Of a stretch of 64,000 nucleotides of DNA, positions 20,065 through 28,348 are shown one piece after another. The stretch's first letter is position 1; every line of letters begins with the position of its first letter. The DNA comes from Streptomyces sp. SA15 (lineage in GTDB: Bacteria; Actinomycetota; Actinomycetes; Streptomycetales; Streptomycetaceae), in the NCBI RefSeq assembly GCF_002291145.1, contig NZ_NTGE01000160.1, positions 1-64,000 on the forward strand. The letters run 5' to 3'. The notes under the pieces were generated by a model. That model saw only the letters and a list, made by a program, of their open reading frames with translations. It did no database searches and was not told where the DNA came from. A program made the position numbers and the translations under genes.

Positions 20065-20149
20065 GACAGAACAGTGTCAGAAGAGACGGTGTACGCCACT
20101 AGTCGGTGCGGTCACCGTTACGTATCGACGGATTCGTACAGCGCGCGAT

Positions 20150-20161
20150 CTACGCGCGTAG
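20150..20161. promoter_or_regulatory. Nucleoside-regulon operator, perfect palindrome
   Basis: CTACGCGCGTAG, 16 bp before the add start codon, a position where a bound repressor would block transcription or initiation. Confidence 0.75.
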
Positions 20162-20177
20162 GAGTTAGAGTGCGGAA

Positions 20178-21341
20178 ATGACGAGCCAGACTGCCCCGAT
20201 GGGAAACGCCCCGAGCTCGGATCAGATCCGCCGGGCGCCCAAGGTTCTGCTGCACGACCACCTCGACGGCGGGTTGCGCCCCGGCACGATCGTCGACCTC
20301 GCCCGGGAGACCGGGTACTCCCACCTGCCCGAGACCGACCCCGACAAGTTGGGCGTCTGGTTCCGCGAAGCCGCCGACTCCGGTTCGCTGGAGCGGTACT
20401 TGGAGACCTTCTCGCACACCGTCGGCGTCATGCAGACCCGTGACGCCCTCGTCCGGGTCGCCGCCGAGTGCGCCGAGGACCTCGCCGAGGACGGGGTCGT
20501 ATACGCCGAGGTGCGGTACGCCCCCGAGCAGCACCTCGAAAAGGGCCTGAGCCTGGAAGAGGTCGTCGAGGCCGTCAACGAGGGGTTCCGGGAAGGGGAG
20601 CGGCGGGCCAAGGAGAACGGCCACCGCATCCGTGTCGGCGCCCTGCTCACCGCCATGCGGCACGCGGCCCGCGCCCTGGAGATCGCCGAACTCGCCAACC
20701 GCTACCGGGATCTAGGGGTGGTCGGCTTCGACATCGCGGGCGCGGAGGCGGGCTACCCGCCCACCCGGCACCTCGACGCCTTCGAGTACCTCAAGCGCGA
20801 GAACAACCACTTCACCATCCACGCCGGTGAGGCCTTCGGGCTGCCGTCCATCTGGCAGGCCCTGCAGTGGTGCGGCGCCGACCGGCTCGGCCACGGCGTG
20901 CGCATCATCGACGACATCCAGGTCCACGAGGACGGCTCGGTGAAGCTGGGACGACTCGCCTCGTACGTACGGGACAAGCGGATCCCGCTGGAGATGTGCC
21001 CCAGCTCCAACCTCCAGACGGGAGCCGCCGACTCGTACGCCGAGCACCCGATCGGCCTCCTGCGCCGACTGCATTTCCGTGCGACCGTGAACACGGACAA
21101 CAGGCTCATGTCGGGCACCAGTATGAGCCGGGAATTCGAGCACCTTGTCGAGGCATTCGGTTATACGCTCGACGACATGCAATGGTTCTCCGTCAATGCG
21201 ATGAAATCCGCATTCATTCCTTTCGATGAACGGCTCGCCATGATCAATGACGTCATCAAGCCCGGATATGCCGAGCTGAAGTCCGCGTGGCTGTTCCAGC
21301 AGACCGCTTCCACCAGCGGGTCTGTGCGCGTGGAGGGCTGA
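20178..21341 (+). CDS. add: Adenosine deaminase
   Basis: A 387-residue metal-dependent deaminase converting (deoxy)adenosine to (deoxy)inosine. Zinc ligands His26 and His28 are in LLHDHLDGG, with His215 and catalytic Glu218 in IHAGEAFG, then GHGVRIIDD and VNTDNRLMSG, which supplies the final metal ligand. The length suits bacterial adenosine deaminases. It is transcribed alone behind a perfect copy of the regulon palindrome. Its product feeds purine nucleoside phosphorylase PunA at 35 kb. Confidence 0.95.
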   Translation: MTSQTAPMGNAPSSDQIRRAPKVLLHDHLDGGLRPGTIVDLARETGYSHLPETDPDKLGVWFREAADSGSLERYLETFSHTVGVMQTRDALVRVAAECAEDLAEDGVVYAEVRYAPEQHLEKGLSLEEVVEAVNEGFREGERRAKENGHRIRVGALLTAMRHAARALEIAELANRYRDLGVVGFDIAGAEAGYPPTRHLDAFEYLKRENNHFTIHAGEAFGLPSIWQALQWCGADRLGHGVRIIDDIQVHEDGSVKLGRLASYVRDKRIPLEMCPSSNLQTGAADSYAEHPIGLLRRLHFRATVNTDNRLMSGTSMSREFEHLVEAFGYTLDDMQWFSVNAMKSAFIPFDERLAMINDVIKPGYAELKSAWLFQQTASTSGSVRVEG

Positions 21342-21360
21342 TCGAGGGAAGGCGGGGGCG

Positions 21361-21399
21361 CGGAATGCGGGCGGGCGTTCACCATCCGTCCGCATTTCG
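21361..21399 (+). terminator. Hairpin after add
   Basis: CGGAATGCGGGCGG (21361-21374) pairs with CCGTCCGCATTTCG (21386-21399), 12 of 14 positions, loop 11 nt. It is a probable terminator 19 bp past the add stop. Confidence 0.55.
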
Positions 21400-21478
21400 A
21401 TGTTTGCGGCGGGTGGCTGGGCATGTTTACGGTCGTGGACCGCTCATATCCCCGTAACTCATTTCGAGGACGCATTTC

Positions 21479-21967
21479 ATGAAGCAGTCTGCTGCCAAGA
21501 CCCTCGGTGTCGCCGCCCTCGGTGCCGCCTTCGCCGCCGCCGGTGCGGGCGCCGCGAACGCCGCGCCGGCCGTGCCGGACGCCACCCAGGCGCTGGACGG
21601 CATCACCAAGACGCTCCCGACGGAGAACGTCGGTAAGACGCTGCCCGCGGGGAACCTCGGCAAGGCGCTGCCGACGAAGAACGTCGGTAAGACGCTGCCC
21701 GCGGGGAACCTCGGCAAGGCGCTGCCGACGAAGAACGTCGGTAAGACGCTGCCTGCGGGGAACCTCGGCAAGGCGCTGCCGGGTGCCGGTCAGGCGCTGT
21801 CCCAGGCGCAGCCGGCGCTCGCCGCGGGCCAGGCCGCCGCGCAGCCGGCCGTCGAGAAGGCGATGGCCGGCGGTCCCACCGCGCCGGTGGCCGGCCTCCT
21901 CGGCGGTCTGCCGGTGAAGGGTCTGCCCACGCAGGCCCTGCCGGTGAACGGTGTTCCGCTCGTCTGA
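21479..21967 (+). CDS. Small secreted repetitive protein, unknown function
   Basis: A 162-residue protein with a Sec signal peptide (MKQSAAKTLGVAALGAAFAA, probable cleavage after ANA near residue 28). The mature part contains about two and a half copies of an 18-residue repeat built on GKTLPAGNLGKALPTKNV, then an Ala/Gln-rich segment and a Pro/Gly/Leu-rich tail (LPVKGLPTQALPVNGVPLV). No enzymatic motif and no Cys. I do not recognise a characterised family. The low complexity suggests an extracellular structural or surface role. The protein at 27930 has a comparable layout. Confidence 0.85.
   Translation: MKQSAAKTLGVAALGAAFAAAGAGAANAAPAVPDATQALDGITKTLPTENVGKTLPAGNLGKALPTKNVGKTLPAGNLGKALPTKNVGKTLPAGNLGKALPGAGQALSQAQPALAAGQAAAQPAVEKAMAGGPTAPVAGLLGGLPVKGLPTQALPVNGVPLV
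21632..21781. repeat. 54-bp tandem repeat inside secreted protein gene
   Basis: Units start at 21632, 21686 and 21740. The first two are complete and the third diverges after 21781. Only one base differs between copies in the shared part, so the expansion is recent or kept uniform by recombination. Each unit encodes 18 residues. Confidence 0.9.
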
Positions 21968-21987
21968 TCCGCGCCGCCTGAAGTACG

Positions 21988-22032
21988 CGCCGGTGGGGCG
22001 CACCCTCGGACACGGGGTGCGCCCCACCGGCG
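21988..22032. terminator. Bidirectional hairpin terminator
   Basis: An 18-bp perfect inverted repeat, 21988-22005 and 22015-22032 (arms start CGCCGGTGGGG and end CCCCACCGGCG), loop 9 nt. It lies between the secreted protein gene and the convergent PspC gene. Confidence 0.85.
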
Positions 22033-22049
22033 TACGGCTGTACGGGCGG

Positions 22050-22253
22050 TCACCAGGCCGTGCGGGCCGCCTTCCCCTCCGAGGGGAACAGGATCCACAG
22101 CGCGATGTACAGCAGGAACTGCGGGCCCGGCAGCAGGCAGGAGACCAGGAAGATCACGCGCATGGTCGTCGCGGAAGTGCCGAAGCGCTGCGCCAGCGCG
22201 GCACACACTCCGCTGATCATGCGGCCGTTGGTGGGGCGGGCGAGGCGGGACAT
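22050..22253 (-). CDS. PspC domain membrane protein
   Basis: A 67-residue protein matching the PspC domain: GRMISGVCAALAQRFGTSATTMRVIFLVSCLLPGPQFLLYIALWILFP. PspC proteins are small inner-membrane components of phage-shock-type envelope stress responses. Here the domain stands alone with a single hydrophobic hairpin and a short basic tail. No other psp gene is adjacent. Confidence 0.88.
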   Translation of the reverse strand: MSRLARPTNGRMISGVCAALAQRFGTSATTMRVIFLVSCLLPGPQFLLYIALWILFPSEGKAARTAW

Positions 22254-22342
22254 ATTCGGCTCCTTCGATTCGTGTCCTTGTGGGCCGGTTGGCTGCCCAT
22301 CTGCCTACAACGCTACGGAACCGAAACGGACGTAGCGTCGCT

Positions 22343-22894
22343 CTATGGGGCGATCCCGACCCTGGGAATCGTCGGGGTCCGACCCTGAGCCGCTTCCTCC
22401 TGGCGGACGGAGCCGCGTCGGGCGCGGTCCTTCCTGCGGCGGAGCCAGGCGCGGGCTGCCGGTACGAACGCGACGTGGGCCAGGCCCACGCCCGCCGTGT
22501 TCAGCAGGAGTGAGTCGATGTCGACGACCTGTCCGGGCACCGCCGTCTGGAGCAGCTCTATGCCCAGCGAGATGAGGGCGCCGGCGGCTGTCGTCCGCAG
22601 GAATGAGGCGAGCGGGGAGACCGCGAGCCTGCCGTGGACCATGGGAAGCAGGACGCCCAGCGGGGCGAGCAGCCCGAGCCCTTCGACGATGCGCCGGACG
22701 CCTTGCTGCCAGCCCAGCGCGAGATCGGACCGGATGCCGGCGAGCGGATGCAGGTTGGGCGGCATCACCCAGGGGACGTCCAGCGGACGCAGCGTGAACC
22801 AGGCGACGAACGCCAGGTGTGCGACTAGGAGAACACCCCCTGTCACACGGATGCGGATCGCGGCGCTGCCGCCGATGGAGCCTTGACGCTGCAC
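22343..22894 (-). CDS. VanZ family membrane protein
   Basis: A 183-residue protein with four predicted membrane segments and VanZ-like motifs (TLRPLD near the first loop, LLAPLGVLLPMV, SLGIELLQTAVPGQVVDIDSLLLNTAGVGLA). VanZ-like proteins confer low teicoplanin resistance in some hosts, but most have unknown functions in the cell envelope. The start is GTG 22894. The C-terminal 40 residues are Arg-rich and cytoplasmic. Confidence 0.85.
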   Translation of the reverse strand: MQRQGSIGGSAAIRIRVTGGVLLVAHLAFVAWFTLRPLDVPWVMPPNLHPLAGIRSDLALGWQQGVRRIVEGLGLLAPLGVLLPMVHGRLAVSPLASFLRTTAAGALISLGIELLQTAVPGQVVDIDSLLLNTAGVGLAHVAFVPAARAWLRRRKDRARRGSVRQEEAAQGRTPTIPRVGIAP

Positions 22895-23019
22895 GACCCC
22901 CTAGACGCGGCCTCCGGCACGGTCGGTTCCGGGATGCCCAGGAGCACGGCATGAGGCTTGCGCCACACGCTCCTTTTCGGGCCCGTACATCCTCGTAGGT
23001 CGTCGTGCGTTCTCGTACG

Positions 23020-23634
23020 TCAGGCGCCCGCGACCTCGCCCGACGGCGGCTCCGTGCTGCCCGGCCGGGAGCGGACCTCGTCCGTGCACTCGTAGCGGCG
23101 CGGCGGCTCGCCGTCCGGCCCGCCGAGGATCACCGAGCCGTCGCCCTCGGCGGCCGCCGAGTCGGAGAACGTGCAGACCAGCTGGGCCAGGGCATAGGAG
23201 GTCAGGTCGCCCGGCGCGGTGCTCAGCCGGAGCGCGTCCTCGGGGTCCTGGGGGCGCGGCCCGCTCACCGCCATGCCGCCGCGTACGTCGGTGGTGTACC
23301 CGGCCTCCTTCTCCGCGGGCGACGGCGTCGCGGCGAGCTCGTCGAGCAGGCCCTGCGCCACCAGCACCCGCCGCTGGAAGTCCGCCGTACCGTCCGGGAC
23401 GCGCACGGTCCGGTCGACGGCCACGAGCGACGAGCCGCACAGCAGGAACACCTGCACCGGCAGCCCGCGCGAGGCCTGCGTCGAGACGTCCGGCTCGGTC
23501 AGGGAGCAGCGCACCCGGGAGGGCGCGGGACCGAAGTCGGTCGGCACCTCCGTGGCCCGGATGCCGCATCCGGTGAGAAGCCCGGCGAGGACCGGGAGCG
23601 CGAGCAGGCGTCGTACGTTCAGTCGCACGTTCAT
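23020..23634 (-). CDS. Lipoprotein of the AfsQ operon
   Basis: A 204-residue lipoprotein: signal peptide MNVRLNVRRLLALPVLAGLLTGC with the lipobox Cys at 23, followed by a sporulation/GerMN-like extracellular domain (RCSLTEPDVSTQASRGLPVQVFLLCGSSLVAVDR). Its ATG overlaps the afsQ2 stop (TGATG at 23636-23632), so it is co-translated with the sensor kinase. In S. coelicolor the afsQ operon also ends with a lipoprotein gene. It may modulate sensing of the AfsQ2 signal. Confidence 0.88.
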   Translation of the reverse strand: MNVRLNVRRLLALPVLAGLLTGCGIRATEVPTDFGPAPSRVRCSLTEPDVSTQASRGLPVQVFLLCGSSLVAVDRTVRVPDGTADFQRRVLVAQGLLDELAATPSPAEKEAGYTTDVRGGMAVSGPRPQDPEDALRLSTAPGDLTSYALAQLVCTFSDSAAAEGDGSVILGGPDGEPPRRYECTDEVRSRPGSTEPPSGEVAGA

Positions 23635-25196
23635 CAGGCGTCCCCCTTGCCCTTGTCGCCTTCCTCGGTCTCCTCCATCAGTGCCGAGGCGTCCCGCGGC
23701 AGCCGCAGTGTGAACACCGCGCCGCCCTCGGGGGAGTTGGCGGCGGTTATCTCGCCGCCGTGGATGTGCGCGTTCTCCAGGGCGATGGACAGGCCCAGGC
23801 CGCTGCCCTCGGAACGCGGCCGGGAGGCGCTGGCCTTGTAGAACCGGTCGAAGACGTGCGGCAGGACGTCCTCGGGGATGCCGGGCCCGTGGTCCCGTAC
23901 CCCGATCACGACCTCCTCGTCCGCCTCCCGTACGGAGACGCGCACCGGCGAGCCGCCGTGCTTGAGGGCGTTGCCGATCAGGTTCGCCATGATCACGTCC
24001 AGGCGGCGCGGGTCGAGACGGGCGTGGATGCCGCGCTCGGTGTCCAGCTCCACCGCGTCCAGCCAGGCCCGCGCGTCGATGCACGCGGTGATCTGGTCGG
24101 CGACGTCGACGTCGTCCAGGACCAGCCGCGCGGTGCCCGCGTCGAAACGGGTGACCTCCATGAGGTTCTCGACGAGGTCGTTGAGCCGTCGGGTCTCACT
24201 GACGACGAGCCGTACGGCGGGCTCGATCATGGGATCCATGGACCCGGACTCCGCCTCCAGCTCCTCCTCCAGCACCTCGGTCACGGCGGTGATGGCGGTG
24301 AGCGGCGTACGCAGCTCATGGCTCATGTCCGCCACGAACCGACGGGACGCCTCGTCCCGCGCGGCCATGTCGGCGACCCGCTTCTCCAGCGCCTCGGCCG
24401 CGTTGTTGAACGTCCGGGACAGGTCGGCGAGTTCGTCGGTGCCGGACACGCGCAGCCGGGTGTCCAGCTTGCCCTCGCCGAGCCGGCGGGCGGCCACACC
24501 CAGCCGGTGCACCGGCTTCAGTACGGTCGTCGCGGCGGCCTGCGCGAGCAGCGCGGACCCGATCAGCGCGAGGCCGGTGGCGATGCCGAGCGACCAGGCC
24601 AGCGAGTTGAGGTCCTTCGCCTCCGGCTCCAGCGACTTGAGCATGTAGCCGGTCGGCCCCCCGCCGATCACCTTCGTGCCGGCCACCAGGTACGGGGTGC
24701 CGTTGTTGACCACCCGCTGCCAGTACAGGTGGTACGCGTACTTGTTGGTCGAGCTGACCGCCTGTTCCTCGTTCACGGCCTCGCGCAGCGACATCGGCAC
24801 GTCCTGCAGCGAGAACCCGTCCAGGGCACCGGAGTTGCCGTACACCGTCTTGCCGCCGGCGTCCTCGGCGACGAGCAGGACGCTGAAGCGCTGGCTGCTG
24901 TTGGCCATCTGTCCGGCGGTGTGCTGCAACTCGTCCTGCGACGGGCTCTGAGGCAGCGCGCCCGCGCGGTTCTGCATCTCCTGCTCGAAGTCGCGCAGCA
25001 CGGCGTCCTGGGTACGGGTGAGCACGGCCTCGCGGTTGAGCCAGTAGGCGATCCCGGACGCGGCAACGGCGGCGGTCAGCGCCACCAGCCCGAAGACGAC
25101 GACCAGGCGCAGGCGCAGGCTGGTGAAGCGCAGCCGTGACCAGCTTCCCTTACGAGCCGCGGCCCAGCCGCGGAACCCCCCTTGAGCTTCGGTCAC
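23634..25196 (-). CDS. afsQ2: Sensor histidine kinase AfsQ2
   Basis: A 520-residue membrane kinase. It has a first membrane helix at about 28-50, an extracellular sensor of about 140 residues, a second helix, a HAMP linker (VLKPVHRLGVAARRLGEGKLD), an H-box with His293 (FVADMSHELRTPLTA), an N-box (NLIGNALKHG) and G-boxes (DHGPGIPED, GSGLGLSIA). GTG 25196 is selected because it overlaps the afsQ1 stop (GTGA). Longer upstream frames lie within afsQ1. In S. coelicolor AfsQ1/Q2 responds to nitrogen-related conditions and affects antibiotic production. Confidence 0.93.
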   Translation of the reverse strand: MTEAQGGFRGWAAARKGSWSRLRFTSLRLRLVVVFGLVALTAAVAASGIAYWLNREAVLTRTQDAVLRDFEQEMQNRAGALPQSPSQDELQHTAGQMANSSQRFSVLLVAEDAGGKTVYGNSGALDGFSLQDVPMSLREAVNEEQAVSSTNKYAYHLYWQRVVNNGTPYLVAGTKVIGGGPTGYMLKSLEPEAKDLNSLAWSLGIATGLALIGSALLAQAAATTVLKPVHRLGVAARRLGEGKLDTRLRVSGTDELADLSRTFNNAAEALEKRVADMAARDEASRRFVADMSHELRTPLTAITAVTEVLEEELEAESGSMDPMIEPAVRLVVSETRRLNDLVENLMEVTRFDAGTARLVLDDVDVADQITACIDARAWLDAVELDTERGIHARLDPRRLDVIMANLIGNALKHGGSPVRVSVREADEEVVIGVRDHGPGIPEDVLPHVFDRFYKASASRPRSEGSGLGLSIALENAHIHGGEITAANSPEGGAVFTLRLPRDASALMEETEEGDKGKGDA

Positions 25197-25870
25197 TGAG
25201 GACTGTCCAGCCGATAGCCCACGCCACGCACGGTACGGATCAGCGTCGGGGACGACGGCACGTCCTCGACCTTGGCGCGCAGCCGCTGCACACAGGCGTC
25301 CACCAGCCGCGAGTCGCCGAGGTAGTCGTGCTCCCACACCAGCCGCAGCAACTGCTGCCGCGACAGCGCCTGCCCCGGCCGCCGGCTCAGCTCCAGCAGC
25401 AGCCTGAGCTCGGTCGGCGTGAGCTGGAGATCCTCGCCGTTCTTCGTCACGGTCATGGCCGCGCGGTCGATCACGAGGCTGCCGAACGTGGCCGCGTCGT
25501 TCGCCTCCCGCTCGCCGCGCCGCAGCACGGCCCGGATCCGGGCGTCGAGCACCCGCCCCTGGACGGGCTTGACGACGTAGTCGTCGGCGCCGGACTCCAG
25601 CCCGACCACGACGTCGATGTCGTCGCTCCGCGCGGTCAGCAGAATGATCGGCAGTTGGTCCGTGCGCCGGATGCGCCGGCACACCTCGAACCCGTCGATG
25701 CCGGGCAGCATCACGTCCAGCACGATCAGATCCGGCCGCTGCTCGCGCAACAGCTTCAGACCGTCCTCACCGCTGGCAGCGGTGGCCACGCGGTGACCCT
25801 GGCGCGTCAGAGAGAGCTCCAGGGCCGTCCGGATGGCGTCGTCGTCCTCGATCAGCAACAGGGAAGGCAC
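25193..25870 (-). CDS. afsQ1: Response regulator AfsQ1
   Basis: A 225-residue OmpR/PhoB-type response regulator. The receiver has the acidic pocket EDDD (8-11), phosphoacceptor Asp52 (IVLDVMLPG) and KPVQ lysine region. The C-terminal winged helix ends RTVRGVGYRLDSPQ. GTG 25870 gives the known AfsQ1 length. Upstream in-frame MGQNEPV is possible but less likely. AfsQ1 activates sigQ and antibiotic pathway regulators in S. coelicolor. A matching binding site lies in the divergent sigQ promoter region. Confidence 0.94.
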   Translation of the reverse strand: MPSLLLIEDDDAIRTALELSLTRQGHRVATAASGEDGLKLLREQRPDLIVLDVMLPGIDGFEVCRRIRRTDQLPIILLTARSDDIDVVVGLESGADDYVVKPVQGRVLDARIRAVLRRGEREANDAATFGSLVIDRAAMTVTKNGEDLQLTPTELRLLLELSRRPGQALSRQQLLRLVWEHDYLGDSRLVDACVQRLRAKVEDVPSSPTLIRTVRGVGYRLDSPQ

Positions 25871-26012
25871 GGGCTCATTCTGGCCCATGGGGGGCCGGGG
25901 TTTCGACACCTGTCTTTCTACCGGCCGGTACCTGTATTTTCGCGGGCCGCTAGCGCTCTGTTCTGTGTGGGGGCTGTGCCGAGCCTGGGAGCGACATCCC
26001 GAGACGACCCCT

Positions 26013-26028
26013 GTGACAGGTCTGTGAC
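26013..26028. promoter_or_regulatory. Candidate AfsQ1 binding site
   Basis: GTGACAGGTCTGTGAC, two direct GTGAC half-sites separated by 6 bp. It matches the GTnAC-n6-GTnAC consensus reported for AfsQ1 (recalled from the literature). It lies in the 275-bp divergent region between afsQ1 and sigQ, 118 bp before the sigQ start. Confidence 0.7.
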
Positions 26029-26145
26029 AGTCGACGGACACGGCCATGAAGTGGCCCGGGCAGGATTTTCGGCACAGGCAAGGAAGCAAGACGCAACAAG
26101 CTGCAACAAGCCGAACACCGGTAAGTCCACGACGGGGGGCGCGAG

Positions 26146-26970
26146 ATGAACATGCTGCACGGCAACGGCACCAGCGCAGTGATCACGCGTCTGCACGACG
26201 TGAACGCGAACGTGAACCGGAGTTCCGAGAAGTCCGGTGCCGATGGGGGTCCCTCCCGCGCGAGCGTATTCGAGCGTGGGGGAGGGCGGGGGTGCGCTCG
26301 CGGCACCGGGCGTCAGCACACCGCGTATGCGCAGCAAGGGCTTCAGCCCTACATGGCGGTGGTTGACGTCCACACGGGGGAAGCTCACGGGGGAGCCGCG
26401 TACGGGGAGGCCACGGGGGAGCGTCGTTCGCGGTCGGAGACGGTAGATGCCGAAGCGGCGTTCACCGCCTACGTCCAGGAGCGCCGCGCCTCCCTGTACG
26501 CAACCGCCTATCACCTCACCGGCGACCGTTTCGAGGCCGAGGACCTGCTGCAGAGCGCGCTGTTCTCGACGTACAAGGCGTGGGACCGGATCAGTGACAA
26601 GGCGGCGGTCGGCGGATACCTCCGCCGCACCATGACCAACCTGCACATCAGCGCGTGGCGCCGCCGCAAGCTGAACGAATACCCGACCGAGGAACTGCCG
26701 GAGACGCCCTCCGACACGGACGCGATGCGCGGCACCGAACTGCGCGCGGTCCTGTGGCAGGCGCTGGCCCGGCTGCCCGAACTCCAGCGCACCATGCTGG
26801 TCCTGCGCTACTACGAGGGCCGCACGGACCCGGAGATCGCGGAGATCCTCGACATCAGTGTCGGCACGGTGAAGTCCAGCATCTGGCGGTCGCTCCGCCG
26901 GCTGCGTGAGGACGAGGTCCTCAGCTTCGGCCGTGACGAGGAAGACGCCTTCGGGGAGCTGGTCGCCTGA
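26146..26970 (+). CDS. sigQ: ECF sigma factor SigQ
   Basis: A 274-residue SigE-70-type ECF sigma factor, divergent from afsQ1. Region 2 occupies about 105-175 (LYATAYHLTGDRFEAEDLLQSALFSTYKAWDRI, GGYLRRTMTNLHISAWRRRK) and region 4 about 205-262 (LARLPELQRTMLVLRYYEGRTDPEIAEILDISVGTVKSS). The first 100 residues are unusual: low complexity and Gly-rich, partly encoded by a dispersed palindromic DNA repeat (26244-26285). In S. coelicolor SigQ counteracts AfsQ1 effects on antibiotic production. The N-terminal start is uncertain, because functional sigma sequence begins only near residue 100. Confidence 0.9.
   Translation: MNMLHGNGTSAVITRLHDVNANVNRSSEKSGADGGPSRASVFERGGGRGCARGTGRQHTAYAQQGLQPYMAVVDVHTGEAHGGAAYGEATGERRSRSETVDAEAAFTAYVQERRASLYATAYHLTGDRFEAEDLLQSALFSTYKAWDRISDKAAVGGYLRRTMTNLHISAWRRRKLNEYPTEELPETPSDTDAMRGTELRAVLWQALARLPELQRTMLVLRYYEGRTDPEIAEILDISVGTVKSSIWRSLRRLREDEVLSFGRDEEDAFGELVA
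26244..26285. repeat. Dispersed GC-rich palindromic repeat inside sigQ
   Basis: A 42-bp imperfect palindrome starting TGGGGGTCCC and ending GTGGGGGAGG. The reverse complement of 46249-46289 in the cyclase gene is the same sequence with few differences and one indel. Here it encodes part of the Gly/Arg-rich SigQ N-terminus. Confidence 0.8.
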
Positions 26971-26984
26971 GGGTCTGGGGGGGA

Positions 26985-27070
26985 GTAAGTACGGGGGAGC
27001 GGTAACCGGGGGGACCAACGGGGGTCACGGGGGACCAACGGGGGTCGACGGGGGAAGTACCACGGGGGAG
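26985..27070. repeat. Iterated CGGGGG motifs downstream of sigQ
   Basis: The segment repeats GGGGGACCAACGGGGGTC-like units (around 27015-27050) with at least eight CGGGG runs. It resembles the ACGGGGGA repeats inside sigQ at 26380-26425 and has strong G-quadruplex potential on the plus strand. Confidence 0.7.
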
Positions 27071-27079
27071 CAGCAAGAG

Positions 27080-27118
27080 AGCGGGACTGGAGGGCCGGGG
27101 GGTCCGTCCGGTCCCGCT
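27080..27118 (+). terminator. Rho-independent terminator after sigQ
   Basis: AGCGGGACTGGA (27080-27091) pairs with TCCGGTCCCGCT (27107-27118) with one mismatch, followed by TTTT-rich sequence (27118-27121). Confidence 0.8.
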
Positions 27119-27168
27119 TTTGCTGTGCGCGCGTGCGTACGTCCGTGAGGTCCCCGTCCGTACGTCCG

Positions 27169-27804
27169 TCAGGCCGCCGTACGCGCCGTCGCGCATCGTC
27201 CCGCTGCCGCGGACGCAAGGCGGCCCATCGCCTCGTCCTGGTCGCAGGCGTACGCCCCCAGCGCCGTCTGACGGGCCACGATGGAGCGCTCGGCGCGCAT
27301 CAGGCGCCAGCCGCGGCGCAGCAGGAACGGGACCGACTTGCGCCCTTCCTTCAGATCGCGGAGGAAGCGTCGGCGGAAGGTCCTGACCGGGCCGCGGCTC
27401 AGGCACAGCGCGTCGGCCAGGACACCCAGCTCCCGGCAGCGCGAGACGATCTCGGCGGCGAAGACGCCCTCCGCGATGAACAGCGGGGTACGGCCCACCT
27501 CCACCGACTCCTCGCCGGTACGGGCGCTCAGCGAGATGTCGTAGACGGGAACCTTCGTACGGCCCGTGCGGCACAGGTCCACGATCGCGGTGACCGCCGT
27601 GTCCGCCTCCCACGAGTCGGGGTGGTCCCAGTCGATGTCGGAGCTCCCGGCCACCAGCGGCAGCGTCGGGTCGTCGCCCTCCTTGTAGAAGTCGTCGAGC
27701 CGCAGCACCGGAAGGCCGGAGCGGGCCGCGAGGAGGGACTTGCCGGAGCCGGAAGGGCCGCAGAGCAGCACGACTCGCGTCGGTATGGGTGGAGGGGAGG
27801 TCAC
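27169..27804 (-). CDS. Uridine kinase-like P-loop kinase
   Basis: A 211-residue nucleoside kinase of the uridine kinase/PRK family. Walker A is GPSGSGKS (16-23), followed by LRLDDFYKEGDDPTLP, IDWDHPDSWEAD and PLFIAEGVFAAEIV. It probably phosphorylates uridine or cytidine for salvage, competing with the degradation enzymes in this window. GTG 27804 (MTSPPPIPTRVVLL) starts just before the first strand; the longer frame is Arg-rich. No copy of the nucleoside operator precedes it, so salvage may be controlled differently from catabolism. Confidence 0.85.
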   Translation of the reverse strand: MTSPPPIPTRVVLLCGPSGSGKSLLAARSGLPVLRLDDFYKEGDDPTLPLVAGSSDIDWDHPDSWEADTAVTAIVDLCRTGRTKVPVYDISLSARTGEESVEVGRTPLFIAEGVFAAEIVSRCRELGVLADALCLSRGPVRTFRRRFLRDLKEGRKSVPFLLRRGWRLMRAERSIVARQTALGAYACDQDEAMGRLASAAAGRCATARTAA

Positions 27805-27929
27805 GGGACACCAGTGTGAGGCATCGACCGGGCCCCGAACGACCCCGCGGTTCGGCTTTGAAGCGCGCGTCACACCTCTACTACTCTTCGTGCTGACTCG
27901 ATCACTCTCCGCATGAAAAGGTGGCAGCG

Positions 27930-28334
27930 ATGGCCCGACACGCGTCCCTCCGCACCCCGACCGCCCAGCGTGCGCTGGTCGTCCTCGCGACCGCCGGAAT
28001 GGCCCTGGGGGCAGGCGCGGCGACGGCCTCCGCCGACGCCAGGACAAGCGCCGGCCCGCAGCACGACCGCCCCGCCTCGCGCGGCGCACTCCACCCGCAG
28101 GCCAGTCCCGAGTCGGCCACCGGCCTGGTCGGCCACGTCACGGGCCCGGTCTCGGAGATGCGGCTCAACCCGCTCGCGGGCACGGGCGCCGACCCACTCG
28201 ACAACTCCGTCAACGCGGAAGTGGGCGACTTCAAACCGGTGTCCACGAAGAAGCTGACCGGGCCGGTCGCGCAGGCGCCGTCGGTCGGCAGGATCCCGGT
28301 GGTCGGCCCGGTGACGCGGCTGCCGCAGGGCTGA
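27930..28334 (+). CDS. Small secreted protein, unknown function
   Basis: A 134-residue protein with a signal peptide (RALVVLATAGMALGAGAATASA, cleavage near residue 35). The mature part is polar and Pro/Gly-rich, with LNPLAGTGADPLDNSVNAEVGDFKPVSTKKLTGPVAQ and no Cys. The ATG at 27930 has an AGGTGG ribosome site at 6 nt. No characterised family is recognised. It ends with RLPQG and is followed by a strong terminator. Confidence 0.8.
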   Translation: MARHASLRTPTAQRALVVLATAGMALGAGAATASADARTSAGPQHDRPASRGALHPQASPESATGLVGHVTGPVSEMRLNPLAGTGADPLDNSVNAEVGDFKPVSTKKLTGPVAQAPSVGRIPVVGPVTRLPQG

Positions 28335-28348
28335 GGGCCACAGCGGCG

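Noticed and set aside
23760..25139. 459-codon plus-strand open frame
   Set aside because: It is antisense to afsQ2, has no domain motif, and shows high-GC composition bias.
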